Source: Pseudoroseomonas aestuarii
GTDB lineage: Bacteria > Pseudomonadota > Alphaproteobacteria > Acetobacterales > Acetobacteraceae
Assembly: GCF_042651065.1 (NCBI RefSeq)
Contig: NZ_JBHSCH010000012.1
Location: 1-64,000, forward strand
DNA: 64,000 nt
Direction: 5' to 3'
Under the pieces are notes generated by a model. The model did no database searches. It had not been told where the DNA came from and saw nothing but the letters and a program-made list of their open reading frames with translations. Every line of letters begins with the position of its first letter. The first letter of the stretch is position 1. Shown here piece by piece: positions 42,983 through 51,617 of the stretch. A program made the position numbers and the translations under genes.

Positions 42983-43807
42983 CTACGCTGCCACCAGCGT
43001 GGGTAGTGCGGGGCCCTGGTCGAGCAGATCCATCGTCGCGCTGCCGAACACCAGATTGTGCAGAGAAGCGTGGCGAACGGCCCCCATCACCAACATGTCG
43101 GCCTGGATCTCGCGTGCAACATCCATGACGGCGTGAACCACGCCGCGGCGGCCTCGTTGGACGGGGCGGAAGGTTGCGTGCGCACCGTGACGCGCCAGCA
43201 GATGCACCAACTCGACCCCAGACTGGCCGGGCCGGAACTCCTTGTCATCCGTGACGCTCACAACGGTCACCTCTTCCGCGCGCTTGATGAACGGAAGCGC
43301 TCCGTGGACCGAGCGAACCGCCGCAGGCGAAGCATCCCAGGACAGGATGACGCGCGAGGGGTAGGAGGAAGCGGCGTGGCCGGGCGGCACGAGCAGCAGC
43401 GGCCGCCCGGACAAGAAGATTCCGCCGGACACGACGAAGCGCTTACCGATATCGACGCCCGGGCCGAACGACGCGATTCCAAGGTCGCTGACCCGCATCT
43501 GGTCAGCAAGGACTTCACCGACCCCGTAGGCGAAGTTGCTGCGGCCACGCACCTCGAACCGGATTCCCCGCGAATCCAGAACCTTCTGGACATGCGCGGC
43601 CACCCTCTCCTCGCGGGAAATGAGGTCCTGATCAGTCAGGAAGGTCGTGTCCGCGCCGGATGCGTCGCGAAACGCGCCTGCTCCGAACACGAGTGCGGTC
43701 ACATGCGCGGCGTGGGCCTCGGCGATCGACATCGGCAGCGCAAGGCATGCGTCCACTGCTTCCGAAGCGCCGGGTTCGACATGGAGCGCAATTGTCGTGA
43801 TAGCCAC
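42983..43807 (-). CDS. Universal stress protein, tandem UspA domains
   Basis: A 274-residue protein with two Usp folds: about 5-145 and 150-274. The second ends DMLVMGAVRHASLHNLVFGS then ATMDL, matching the nucleotide-binding G-x2-G-x9-G(S/T) region in relaxed form. The start is a GTG (VAITTIALHVEPG) because AGGAGAA lies seven bases ahead; ATG readings upstream run through the promoter. It is transcribed toward the nar operon. A TTGAT-N4-GTCAA box 210 bases upstream points to induction under low oxygen or NO. Confidence 0.88.
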   Translation of the reverse strand: MAITTIALHVEPGASEAVDACLALPMSIAEAHAAHVTALVFGAGAFRDASGADTTFLTDQDLISREERVAAHVQKVLDSRGIRFEVRGRSNFAYGVGEVLADQMRVSDLGIASFGPGVDIGKRFVVSGGIFLSGRPLLLVPPGHAASSYPSRVILSWDASPAAVRSVHGALPFIKRAEEVTVVSVTDDKEFRPGQSGVELVHLLARHGAHATFRPVQRGRRGVVHAVMDVAREIQADMLVMGAVRHASLHNLVFGSATMDLLDQGPALPTLVAA

Positions 43808-44016
43808 GGTATCTTCTCCTCGGGATTGACGCGGCTCCTGTGCACCGCCCTTCTGCGAAGTGGGCACGCACACGGAAGCAGGCTGATCTTGGCAGCGGCG
43901 CCATCTGCCAGTCGGACCAGACCTGACCGTTACCGTTGCCTCATCGTAGGCCGGGTTCCGCGGAGCAGCCTCCAGGACGCTTACGCCTAGATGCATTCAA
44001 TGATGCTCAAGCGGCA

Positions 44017-44030
44017 TTGATGCATGTCAA
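44017..44030. promoter_or_regulatory. FNR/NNR-type box upstream of the stress-protein gene
   Basis: TTGAT-GCAT-GTCAA, nine of ten positions of TTGAT-N4-ATCAA, embedded in a slightly larger palindrome (ATTGA...TCAAT). It is 210 bases before the usp start. The stretch 43808-44389 otherwise holds no gene I can support. Confidence 0.65.
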
Positions 44031-44389
44031 TCGCTCATTCCCATGCTCCGCCGATGGCGGAAGCAGAGCCTGGAGTGGCCCCTGTTTCGGCGGGGCATCG
44101 GACATAGCCGCCGATGGCGCAGGCTTACGCCTATGCCGGCCGACCCGGCGCGCGTACAAATCATAGCCGGCTGCGACCGCGACAGTGCCGGGCAGAAGCT
44201 CCGGGCTTGCAAGGGTGTGAAGCGCCGCTTCACAGCAGGCTGGAGGCGGGCTCCATCGAGGAAGCCTTCTAGCGGGTCGGACCGCAAGGAGGCCTGCTGC
44301 CGCAGGGATTCGTGCTGCCGCCGGATGGCCCCCGGCGAAGCCCGCCGCCAAGGCCCGCAGCCCCCGAGGATGCCTGGACGAGTCCGACG

Positions 44390-44835
44390 CCGCCTGCGAC
44401 TGCGGCGAGCGGGTCCGGGTGGCGTTCACCCTCGGCTGCCGCGGCCGGGAAGCCGTCCCCTTCGCCGATCCTGCCGGCGGCATCGACCCCGGAGCATGCC
44501 CGCAACCTGATGGTGGAGGCGGCCAAGCGCCGGTTCGGCCACATCAGCCCCGCCGGACCCGGCCGAATGCTCCGGCAGTCACGGGAACTGCGACATCGCC
44601 CGCGACATCTCGCGGATCACGCCGCCCAGAGCCCGCAGAGCAACAGCATGGCGAAAGCCTTCGTCCGGACCTTGGCGTGACGACGCTCGCCTCCGGCCCG
44701 GATTCCCAGGCTGTCCTCCACGCACTTCCGGCCTGGTTCACCCACCCGACGAGGCCACCCGTACAGCGCGCTCGGAGGCCGCCCCCTCACGGTTCACCGG
44801 TGCCACGTCAACGACATGACCCTGTCCGAGCATGC
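44390..44835 (+). pseudogene. IS3-family integrase, heavily frameshifted
   Basis: Alternating plus frames encode CDCGERVRVAFTLGC, PEHARNLMVEAAKRRFG, SPQSNSMAKAFVRTL, PDSQAVLHALPAWF and PYSALGGRP. In order these are the rve-integrase core of IS3-type orfB, including SPQSNSM(A/E)xAF with the end of the DDE region and the HPHxALG(Y)R tail. At least three frameshifts are needed. No orfA or inverted repeat is evident. Confidence 0.75.
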
Positions 44836-44878
44836 GGGGATGACAACACCGCCGGTGCCGTGGTGCCGGAGTAGCGGA

Positions 44879-46732
44879 TCATCGCCGCCTCTGCTGCTCC
44901 ACGTCGCGCACCGCGCCACGGGCGGCGCTTGTGGTCAGCGCCGCATAGGCCCGCAGCGCCGCGGAGACCGGCCGGTCCCGGTTCACCGGCTGCCAGGCCT
45001 GGGCTCCCCGCGCCTCCATGGCCGCGCGGCGTTGTTCCAGTTCCTCCTGGGGCACAGCCAGGCGGATGGCGCGGTTCGGGATGTCGATCTCGATCCGGTC
45101 GCCATCCTGCACCAGGCCGATCAGCCCGCCTTCCGCCGCCTCGGGCGACACGTGGCCGATCGACAGGCCGGAGGAGCCGCCGGAGAAGCGGCCATCGGTG
45201 ACAAGCGCGCAGGCCTTCCCCAGCCCCTTCGACTTCAGGTAGCTGGTCGGGTACAGCATCTCCTGCATCCCCGGTCCGCCCTTCGGCCCCTCGTAGCGGA
45301 TCAGCACCACGTCGCCCGGTACGATACGGCCGCCCAGGATTCCCTCCACCGCGGCGTCCTGGCTCTCGAAGATCCGCGCCGGCCCGTCGAAGACCAGGAT
45401 CGAGGCATCGACGCCCGCCGTCTTCACGATGCAGCCATCCTCCGCGAGGTTGCCGTAGAGCACGGCGAGGCCGCCATCGCGCGAGAAGGCATGCTCCGCG
45501 TCGCGGATCACCCCCGCCGCGCGGTCGAGGTCCGGCGCATCCCAGCGGGCGGACTGGCTGAAGGCCTCGGTGGTCGGGATGCCGCCGGGGGCCGCGCAGA
45601 AGAACTCCCGCACGCCGCGGCTCTCCGTGCGCTTCAGGTCCCACCGCGCGAGGGCCTCGCCCATGGTGGCGGCGTGCACCGTGCCGACATCGCGGGAGAT
45701 CAGCCCGGCGCGGTCCAGCTCGCCCAGGATGCCCATGATGCCGCCGGCGCGGTGCACGTCCTCGACATGCACATTGGCCACCGCCGGCGCCACCTTGCAG
45801 AGCACCGGCACGCGGCGCGAGAGGCGGTCGATGTCGCGCATGGTGAAGTCGATGCCGCCTTCCTGCGCCGCCGCGAGCAGGTGCAGCACGGTGTTGGTGG
45901 AGCCGCCCATGGCGATATCCAGCGTCATCGCGTTCTCGAAGGCGGCGAAGGTCGCGATGTTGCGGGGCAGGGCGGCGGCGTCGTCCTGCTCGTAGTAGCG
46001 GCGGGCGAGGTCGACGATCAGCCGCCCGGCCTCCAGGAACAGCCCGCGCCGGTCCGCATGGGTGGCCACCACCGTGCCGTTGCCGGGCAGCGCCAGGCCC
46101 AGCGCCTCGGTCAGGCAGTTCATGGAGTTGGCGGTGAACATGCCCGAGCAGGAGCCGCAGGTCGGGCAGGCCGAGCGCTCGATCACCGCCACCTCGGCGT
46201 CGGTGATGTCGCTGTCGGCGGCGGCGATCATCGCATCGACCAGGTCGACCGAGCGGCGGACGCCGCGATGGACGACCTTGCCCGCCTCCATCGGGCCGCC
46301 GGAGACGAAGACCACCGGGATGTTCAGGCGCATCGCCGCCATCAGCATGCCGGGCGTGATCTTGTCGCAGTTGGAGATGCAGACCAGCGCGTCGGCGCAA
46401 TGCGCGTTGACCATGTATTCCACGCTGTCGGCGATCAACTCGCGCGAGGGCAGGCTGTAGAGCATGCCGCCATGGCCCATGGCGATGCCGTCATCGACGG
46501 CGATGGTGTTGAATTCCTTCGCCACGCCGCCGGCGGCCTCGATTTCCCGCGCCACCAACTGGCCGAGGTCCTTCAGGTGCACATGGCCGGGCACGAACTG
46601 GGTGAAGGAGTTGGCGATGGCGATAATGGGCTTGCCGAAATCGCTGTCCTTCATGCCGGTCGCGCGCCAGAGGCCGCGCGCCCCCGCCATGTTGCGGCCA
46701 TGGGTGCTGGTGCGGGAGCGGTAGGCCGGCAT
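44879..46732 (-). CDS. ilvD: Dihydroxy-acid dehydratase
   Basis: A 617-residue IlvD, the family's normal length. It starts MPAYRSRTSTHGRNMAGARG and has CISNCDKITPGM, CPTCGSCSGMFTANSMNCL (cluster cysteines), GGSTNTVLHLLA and TDGRFSGGSSGLSIGHVSPE. It makes 2-keto acids for branched-chain amino acids. Upstream codons to 47131 overlap the divergent regulator and are excluded. The neighbouring LysR gene, 100 bases away, may control it; a canonical ilv leader is not seen. Confidence 0.97.
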   Translation of the reverse strand: MPAYRSRTSTHGRNMAGARGLWRATGMKDSDFGKPIIAIANSFTQFVPGHVHLKDLGQLVAREIEAAGGVAKEFNTIAVDDGIAMGHGGMLYSLPSRELIADSVEYMVNAHCADALVCISNCDKITPGMLMAAMRLNIPVVFVSGGPMEAGKVVHRGVRRSVDLVDAMIAAADSDITDAEVAVIERSACPTCGSCSGMFTANSMNCLTEALGLALPGNGTVVATHADRRGLFLEAGRLIVDLARRYYEQDDAAALPRNIATFAAFENAMTLDIAMGGSTNTVLHLLAAAQEGGIDFTMRDIDRLSRRVPVLCKVAPAVANVHVEDVHRAGGIMGILGELDRAGLISRDVGTVHAATMGEALARWDLKRTESRGVREFFCAAPGGIPTTEAFSQSARWDAPDLDRAAGVIRDAEHAFSRDGGLAVLYGNLAEDGCIVKTAGVDASILVFDGPARIFESQDAAVEGILGGRIVPGDVVLIRYEGPKGGPGMQEMLYPTSYLKSKGLGKACALVTDGRFSGGSSGLSIGHVSPEAAEGGLIGLVQDGDRIEIDIPNRAIRLAVPQEELEQRRAAMEARGAQAWQPVNRDRPVSAALRAYAALTTSAARGAVRDVEQQRRR

Positions 46733-46832
46733 GGGGAACCCCGAATCTGTTGAGCGGCGCAGCGGTAGCTTGCCGCGTTCAGACTGTGAAATATATTTTA
46801 GGGGCCCGATTAAGTCGCAAGGCGTATCACCG

Positions 46833-47741
46833 ATGGACGTCCGGCAACTCCGGCATTTCGTGACCGTGGCGGAGACCCTGCATTTCGGCCGCGCGGCGGA
46901 GCGCCTCGGCATGACGCAGCCGCCGCTCAGCCAGTCCATCCTGTCGCTGGAGCAAGCGCTGGGGGCAGCGCTGTTCACCCGCACGAAACGCACCGTCTCC
47001 CTCACGCCGTTCGGCGCGGCATGGCTGCCCCATGCGCGGGCCGCGCTCGAGCGGATGAACGCGCTGCCGGAGATCGCCCGGCGCCTGCGCGAGGGCGAGG
47101 CGGGGCGGCTGGAGCTCTCCTTCATCAGCACGGCGGATTACAGCATCCTCCCCGACCTGGTGCGCCGCTACGCGCAGCTCTGCCCCGGCGTCGAGATCGT
47201 GCTGACGGAGGCGACCAGCGACGTCCAGATCGCCGCCCTCCTGGCCGGGCGGCAGCATGCGGGCCTGATCATCCCGCCATCCGGCATGGCGCTGCCGGAG
47301 GCGCTGCGCTACCGGCCGCTGGTGTCGGAGCCGCTGGTCATGGCCCTGCCCGAGAGCTGGCTGCGGGAGGGGCGCCTCTCCCTCGCCGCCGGGCGCCTGC
47401 CGCCGGAGGCGCTGGCCGGGCTTCCCCTGATCATCTTCCCGCGCCGCTCGGCGCCGGTCTTCCATGATCTCGTGACCGGCTATTTCGCCGCGCATGTGGG
47501 CGGCGCCCATGTGGTGCAGGAGGCGATCCAGATGCAGACGATCATCAGCCTCGTCTCGGCCGGCATGGGGGTCGCCATGGTGCCGGCCTCGCTGCGCAAC
47601 CTGGCGCGGGCGGGGGTGCGATACGTGGACCTGGCAGGGCCGGCGCCCTGCCTGGAGACCGGGATCGTCTGGCGGGCCGGCGACACCTCCCCGACCCTGG
47701 AGCGCTTCCTCGCGGTCGCGCAGGCGGGCGCGGTGCCCTGA
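46833..47741 (+). CDS. LysR family transcriptional regulator
   Basis: A 302-residue regulator. The N-terminal HTH is MDVRQLRHFVTVAETLHFGR then AAERLGMTQPPLSQSILSLE; the effector domain follows from about residue 90. It resembles the BenM/CatM-like group by the TQPPLSQ recognition helix. ATG 46833 is used because the family starts there. Divergent from ilvD; the intergenic AT-rich stretch gtgaaatatattttagg (46784-46800) may hold the binding site. Confidence 0.9.
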   Translation: MDVRQLRHFVTVAETLHFGRAAERLGMTQPPLSQSILSLEQALGAALFTRTKRTVSLTPFGAAWLPHARAALERMNALPEIARRLREGEAGRLELSFISTADYSILPDLVRRYAQLCPGVEIVLTEATSDVQIAALLAGRQHAGLIIPPSGMALPEALRYRPLVSEPLVMALPESWLREGRLSLAAGRLPPEALAGLPLIIFPRRSAPVFHDLVTGYFAAHVGGAHVVQEAIQMQTIISLVSAGMGVAMVPASLRNLARAGVRYVDLAGPAPCLETGIVWRAGDTSPTLERFLAVAQAGAVP

Positions 47742-47759
47742 CCGCGCCCTGGCGCCGCG

Positions 47760-49043
47760 TCAGGCCGTCACGCTGTTCAGCTCCGTGCGGAGGGCGGCGG
47801 CGCGGCGGTGGCCTTCCAGTCCCTCGCGCGCGCTCTGCCGGATGGCCGGCGGGGCCACCGCCGCCACACCGGCCGGCTCCAGCCACTGGTGGGTGCAGAC
47901 TTTGAGGTAGGAACCGACCCACAGCCCGCCGGTGTAGCGGCCGGCCCCCAGCGTCGGCAGGGTGTGGTTGGTGCCGCAGCACTTGTCGGAATAGACCACG
48001 CTGGCCAGCGGCCCGATGAACAGCGAGCCGTAGTTGCGCAGCTGCCGCGCCGTGGCGTGCGGGTCGCGCGTGTGCACCTGCAGGTGCTCGGCCGCGATGC
48101 GATCGGAGCAGGCGAGCATCGCCGCCGTGTCGGCGCAGAGCACCACCTCGCCATAGTCCCGCCAGGCCTGGCCGGCGACGCCCGCGGTGGAGAGATCGGT
48201 CAGCTGGCGCTCCACCTCGGCGATGGTGGCCTCGGCCAGGGCGCGGTCGGTGGTGATGAGGCCGACACGCGTCATCACGTCGTGCTCCGCCTGGGCCAGC
48301 AGGTCGGTCGCGATCATGCGCGGGTCGCCCGTCTCGTCGGCCACCACGTAGATCTCGCTGGGCCCGGCGAGCTGGTCGATGCCCACTGTGCCGAAGACCT
48401 GCCGCTTCGCCTCGTTCACATAGGCGTTGCCGGGGCCGAAGATCTTGTCCACCGCCGGCACGCTCTCCGTGCCGTAGGCCATCGCCGCGATCGCCTGCGC
48501 GCCGCCGATGCGGAAGATGCGGTCGGCGCCCGAGAGATGGCAGACCGCCACCATGTCCGGGTGCGCGGTGGGCGGCAGGCAGGCCACCACCTCGTCGCAG
48601 CCCGCCACGCGCGCCGGCACGATGGTCATCACCGGCGCCGAGAGCAGCGGGTAGCGCCCGCCCGGCACATAGGCGCCCACCCGCGCGATGGGGATGACGC
48701 GGTGGCCGAGATGCAGCCCCGGCAGCACCTCGGCCTCCAGCGGCAGCATGGTGGCGCGCTGGCGTTCGGCGAAATCCCGCACGCGGGTGATGGCGAACTC
48801 GGCATCCTCGCGCGCGGCGCCGTCCATGCGCGCCACGGTCTCGGCGCGCTCGGCGGCGCTGACCTCGAAGCGCTCGAGGTCGGACTTGTCGAAGGCACGG
48901 CCGTAGTCGCGCACCGCCGCGTCGCCACGGGCGCGGACATCCTCCAGCACGGTCTTCACCGTGCCGGCCAGCGCGTCATTGTCCTGGAAGGAGTTGCGCC
49001 GCGCCGCCTTGAGGTAGGTCAGCGAATCATCGGGGAAGGGCAT
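47760..49043 (-). CDS. Histidinol dehydrogenase family protein, non-histidine branch
   Basis: A 427-residue NAD-dependent dehydrogenase. GPGNAYVNEAKRQVFGTVGI, LLAQAEHD (zinc ligands), AAEHLQVHT (catalytic Glu-His) and CCGTNHTLPTLGAGRYTGGL are present. The CGTNH/GRYTGGLWVG form is that of the HpsN (sulfopropanediol dehydrogenase)-like branch rather than HisD of the histidine operon, and no his genes are near. It lies 37 bases after a solute-binding protein gene, so a catabolic diol or amino-alcohol oxidation is likely. Confidence 0.88.
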   Translation of the reverse strand: MPFPDDSLTYLKAARRNSFQDNDALAGTVKTVLEDVRARGDAAVRDYGRAFDKSDLERFEVSAAERAETVARMDGAAREDAEFAITRVRDFAERQRATMLPLEAEVLPGLHLGHRVIPIARVGAYVPGGRYPLLSAPVMTIVPARVAGCDEVVACLPPTAHPDMVAVCHLSGADRIFRIGGAQAIAAMAYGTESVPAVDKIFGPGNAYVNEAKRQVFGTVGIDQLAGPSEIYVVADETGDPRMIATDLLAQAEHDVMTRVGLITTDRALAEATIAEVERQLTDLSTAGVAGQAWRDYGEVVLCADTAAMLACSDRIAAEHLQVHTRDPHATARQLRNYGSLFIGPLASVVYSDKCCGTNHTLPTLGAGRYTGGLWVGSYLKVCTHQWLEPAGVAAVAPPAIRQSAREGLEGHRRAAALRTELNSVTA

Positions 49044-49079
49044 GCCAGTGTTCCGGTTGTGGGCGGTGCGCGGCGCGGG

Positions 49080-50684
49080 TCAGACGCGGCGGACATTCCA
49101 GGGGTAGCGGACGGAGCCGCCCAGCACGCCCTGCAGGTCGGCGCGGTAGGCGGTCTTGGGGAAGTAGATGCCGAGCGGCAGGCTCGGCACGTCGCGGAGC
49201 GCCAGGGCGTGGGCCTCGCCCATCAGGCGCTCCCGCTCGGCATCGGCGGTGGCCGAGAGCCATTCGGCGGTCAGCCGCTCCATCTCCGCGCTCTCGTACC
49301 AGCCGGGCCAGCCGGCGGCGCCCTCGCCGCGGATGGTGGTGTTCAGCACCGGGTTGGCGATGGCGATGCCGGGCCAGGTGCTGTGGTAGATGCTCCAGCC
49401 GCCCTGGTCGGCCGGCGCCTTGGAGAGGCGGCGCTGCAGCAGCGTGCCCCAGTCCATGTCCTGCAGGTCGACGTTCAGCCCGGCCCGGCGCAGCCGGTCG
49501 GCGGTGACGAGGCCGAGCGGGGCGATGGCGGCGCTGTCGGCGGCGTTGATGATGACCACCTTCTCGCCGGCATAGCCTGTGCGCTTCAGCGCCTCGGCCA
49601 TGCGGGCCGGGTCGCCGGCCAGGCTGCCGAAATCCTCGCGCCCCAGCTCCTCGACGCCCGGGATGGTGCAGGGGAACATCGCCTTGCACTCGCGCCAATC
49701 CTGGCTGTTGCCGCCGGTGACGGTGGCCAGATAGTCTGGCTGCTGCACCACGGCCATGACGAAGCGGCGCAGCGCCGGGTTGTTGAAGGGTGCCACGCTG
49801 TGGTTGAAGCGCATCACCAGCTCGGTGCCGAGCGGGTCGGCATTCTCCACCTTCACCTGCCGGCTGCGCGCCACCAGCGGCTCGAGGTCGGCGGGCAGGT
49901 TCTCCACCCAGTCTACCTCACCCTGCTGCAGCGCCGCGACGCCGGTGGCCTTGTCGGCGATGATGCGCCACTCGATGCGCTCGAAATGCGCCACCTTGCC
50001 GCCGGAGGTCCATTCCGGGGCGCCCGCGCGCGGCTTGTAGCCGTCGAAGCGCGCATAGGCGACGAGGTTGCCGGAATCCAGCTCATCGGCCAGGAAGCGG
50101 TAGGGGCCGGAGCCGACCATCTCGGTGACGGGCTGGTCCGGCGCCGCGCGGGCCAGCCGCTCCGGCATGATGAAGGCGGGCGAGGAGTGCGGCTTGCCGA
50201 TGGCGTCCAGCAGGCGGGGGAAGGGGCGCTTCAGATGGATGCGCAGCACGCGGTCGTCGCTGCTGTCGTAGCGGTCCACCGCGGCGGCATAGGCGCGGCC
50301 GAAGGTGTCCCGCCGGCTCCAGCGCTCCAGGCTGGCGGCGCAGTCGGCGGCGCGCACCGGCGTGTCGTCGTGGAAGCGCAGCCCCTCGCGCAGGCGGATG
50401 CTCCAGACGCGGCCGTCGTCGCTGACCGAGGCGCCCTCGGCCATCTGCGGCTGCGGGCGCATCTTCGCGTCCACGCCGTAGAGCGTGTCGAACACATGGT
50501 AGCCATGCTGCACGGCGACGAGGGCGGTGGAGAAGACCGGGTCGAGCGAGACGAGGTCGGTGGAGGGCACCAGGCGCAGCGTGGCGGCGCGCCGGCTCTG
50601 CGCCAGGGCAGGGCGGGCGAGGGTGGCGCCGGCCAGCGGCAGGGACGCTGCGGCCAGCATCAGGTTGCGGCGTCTCAGGCTCAT
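49080..50684 (-). CDS. ABC-type peptide/oligopeptide substrate-binding protein
   Basis: A 534-residue SBP_bac_5 receptor. The leader MSLRRRNLMLAAASLPLAGA has a twin-arginine-like start and cleavage after ALAQ. The mature part has the family marks VWSIRLREGLRFHDDTPVRA, VGSGPYRFLADEL and RRFVMAVVQQPDYL. No permease or ATPase gene is near. It is probably co-transcribed with the dehydrogenase-like gene downstream, suggesting that its ligand is the dehydrogenase substrate or a precursor. Confidence 0.92.
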   Translation of the reverse strand: MSLRRRNLMLAAASLPLAGATLARPALAQSRRAATLRLVPSTDLVSLDPVFSTALVAVQHGYHVFDTLYGVDAKMRPQPQMAEGASVSDDGRVWSIRLREGLRFHDDTPVRAADCAASLERWSRRDTFGRAYAAAVDRYDSSDDRVLRIHLKRPFPRLLDAIGKPHSSPAFIMPERLARAAPDQPVTEMVGSGPYRFLADELDSGNLVAYARFDGYKPRAGAPEWTSGGKVAHFERIEWRIIADKATGVAALQQGEVDWVENLPADLEPLVARSRQVKVENADPLGTELVMRFNHSVAPFNNPALRRFVMAVVQQPDYLATVTGGNSQDWRECKAMFPCTIPGVEELGREDFGSLAGDPARMAEALKRTGYAGEKVVIINAADSAAIAPLGLVTADRLRRAGLNVDLQDMDWGTLLQRRLSKAPADQGGWSIYHSTWPGIAIANPVLNTTIRGEGAAGWPGWYESAEMERLTAEWLSATADAERERLMGEAHALALRDVPSLPLGIYFPKTAYRADLQGVLGGSVRYPWNVRRV

Positions 50685-50756
50685 TCTTGGTTCCTCCGGT
50701 TGCGGTCAGCCTCCACCGCGTCGTCGTCGCGGCGCTTGCCGGCAGTCTGGCAGAGT

Positions 50757-50769
50757 TTCCGCGCCGGAA
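50757..50769. promoter_or_regulatory. Palindrome TTCCG-CGC-CGGAA in the divergent promoter
   Basis: Five-base arms identical to those of the sites at 54292 and 57652 but with a 3-base rather than 5-base spacer. It lies between the binding-protein gene and the XRE-cupin gene. Whether the same regulator would accept it is unknown. Confidence 0.3.
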
Positions 50770-50922
50770 GGCCGACCTGGGCCGGGGTGATGAGAATACT
50801 GAACAGCGGGGAAAGGGAGCACCCCTGCCGCTGCTGGCTTCCCTGGGGCGGGTGGAAGGGCCTTGTCGAGCATTCTGACCGGCTCCACCCTGGCCGCGGG
50901 CAGAGGTAAAGGAGGGACGGGC

Positions 50923-51471
50923 ATGGCCATGGTGGGGGCGAAGCTGCGGGCGCTGCGGCAGCGGCGTGGTCTCGGCATGCGGGAGCTGGCGCTGCGCTCG
51001 GGGGTGTCGCACTCGGCCATCTCGCTGATCGAGCGGGAGCGGATGAGTCCGTCGGTGGACACGCTGGGCGCCATCCTGGCCGCGCTCGGCACCACCTTCT
51101 CCTCCTTCTTCGCCGACCTGGAGAGCGGATTGCCGAGCCGTCCCTTCTACAAGGCCGAGGAGCTGGCCGAGATCGGCCGCGCCGACCGCATCTCCTACCG
51201 GCTGGTGGGCATGGACTATCCCAACCGCCGCATGCTGATGCTGGCCGAGCGCTACGCGCCCGGCGCCGAGACGGAGCTGATGATCACGCACAATGCCGAG
51301 GAGGCCGGCATCGTCACCCGCGGCGCGGTGGAGGTGACGGTGGAAGGCCGCAGCCAGGTGCTGCGCCAGGGAGACGCCTATTATTTCGACAGCCGCCTGC
51401 CGCACAGCTTCCGCAATGTCGATCCCGGCGTCAGCGAGATCGTCAGCGCCATCACGCCGCCCACCTACTAG
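50923..51471 (+). CDS. XRE family regulator with C-terminal cupin
   Basis: A 182-residue regulator. The HTH_3 domain (about 5-65) is KLRALRQRRGLGMRELALRS then SAISLIERERMSPSVDTL; the cupin domain (about 105-178) ends RQGDAYYFDSRLPHSFRNVD. This is the PuuR/SutR layout, in which the cupin senses a small metabolite. ATG 50923 sits after AAAGGAGGGACGGGC. It is divergent from the binding-protein gene and 146 bases before the M81 gene; it probably controls both. Confidence 0.88.
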   Translation: MAMVGAKLRALRQRRGLGMRELALRSGVSHSAISLIERERMSPSVDTLGAILAALGTTFSSFFADLESGLPSRPFYKAEELAEIGRADRISYRLVGMDYPNRRMLMLAERYAPGAETELMITHNAEEAGIVTRGAVEVTVEGRSQVLRQGDAYYFDSRLPHSFRNVDPGVSEIVSAITPPTY

Positions 51472-51617
51472 AGCGCGGCTCTGGCGGCCGGGTGGGCAGG
51501 ATAGTGGCCAGCCCGGCCGCCCCCGCTTGCGCGGCCCGCCTTGCCGGGCTGTCCTGCCACGACAGAACAAACTCCCGCGCGGCACGGCCGGCACGGGACA
51601 GGAAGCGGAGACGGGCA

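Noticed and set aside
46733..47131. Upstream extension of ilvD into the LysR gene
   Set aside because: IlvD proteins begin MPAYRSRT at 46732; the extra residues have no homology and overlap the divergent regulator.
47760..49043. hisD of the histidine pathway
   Set aside because: Sequence features fit the HpsN-like branch and there are no other his genes in the neighbourhood; the gene is paired with a binding protein.
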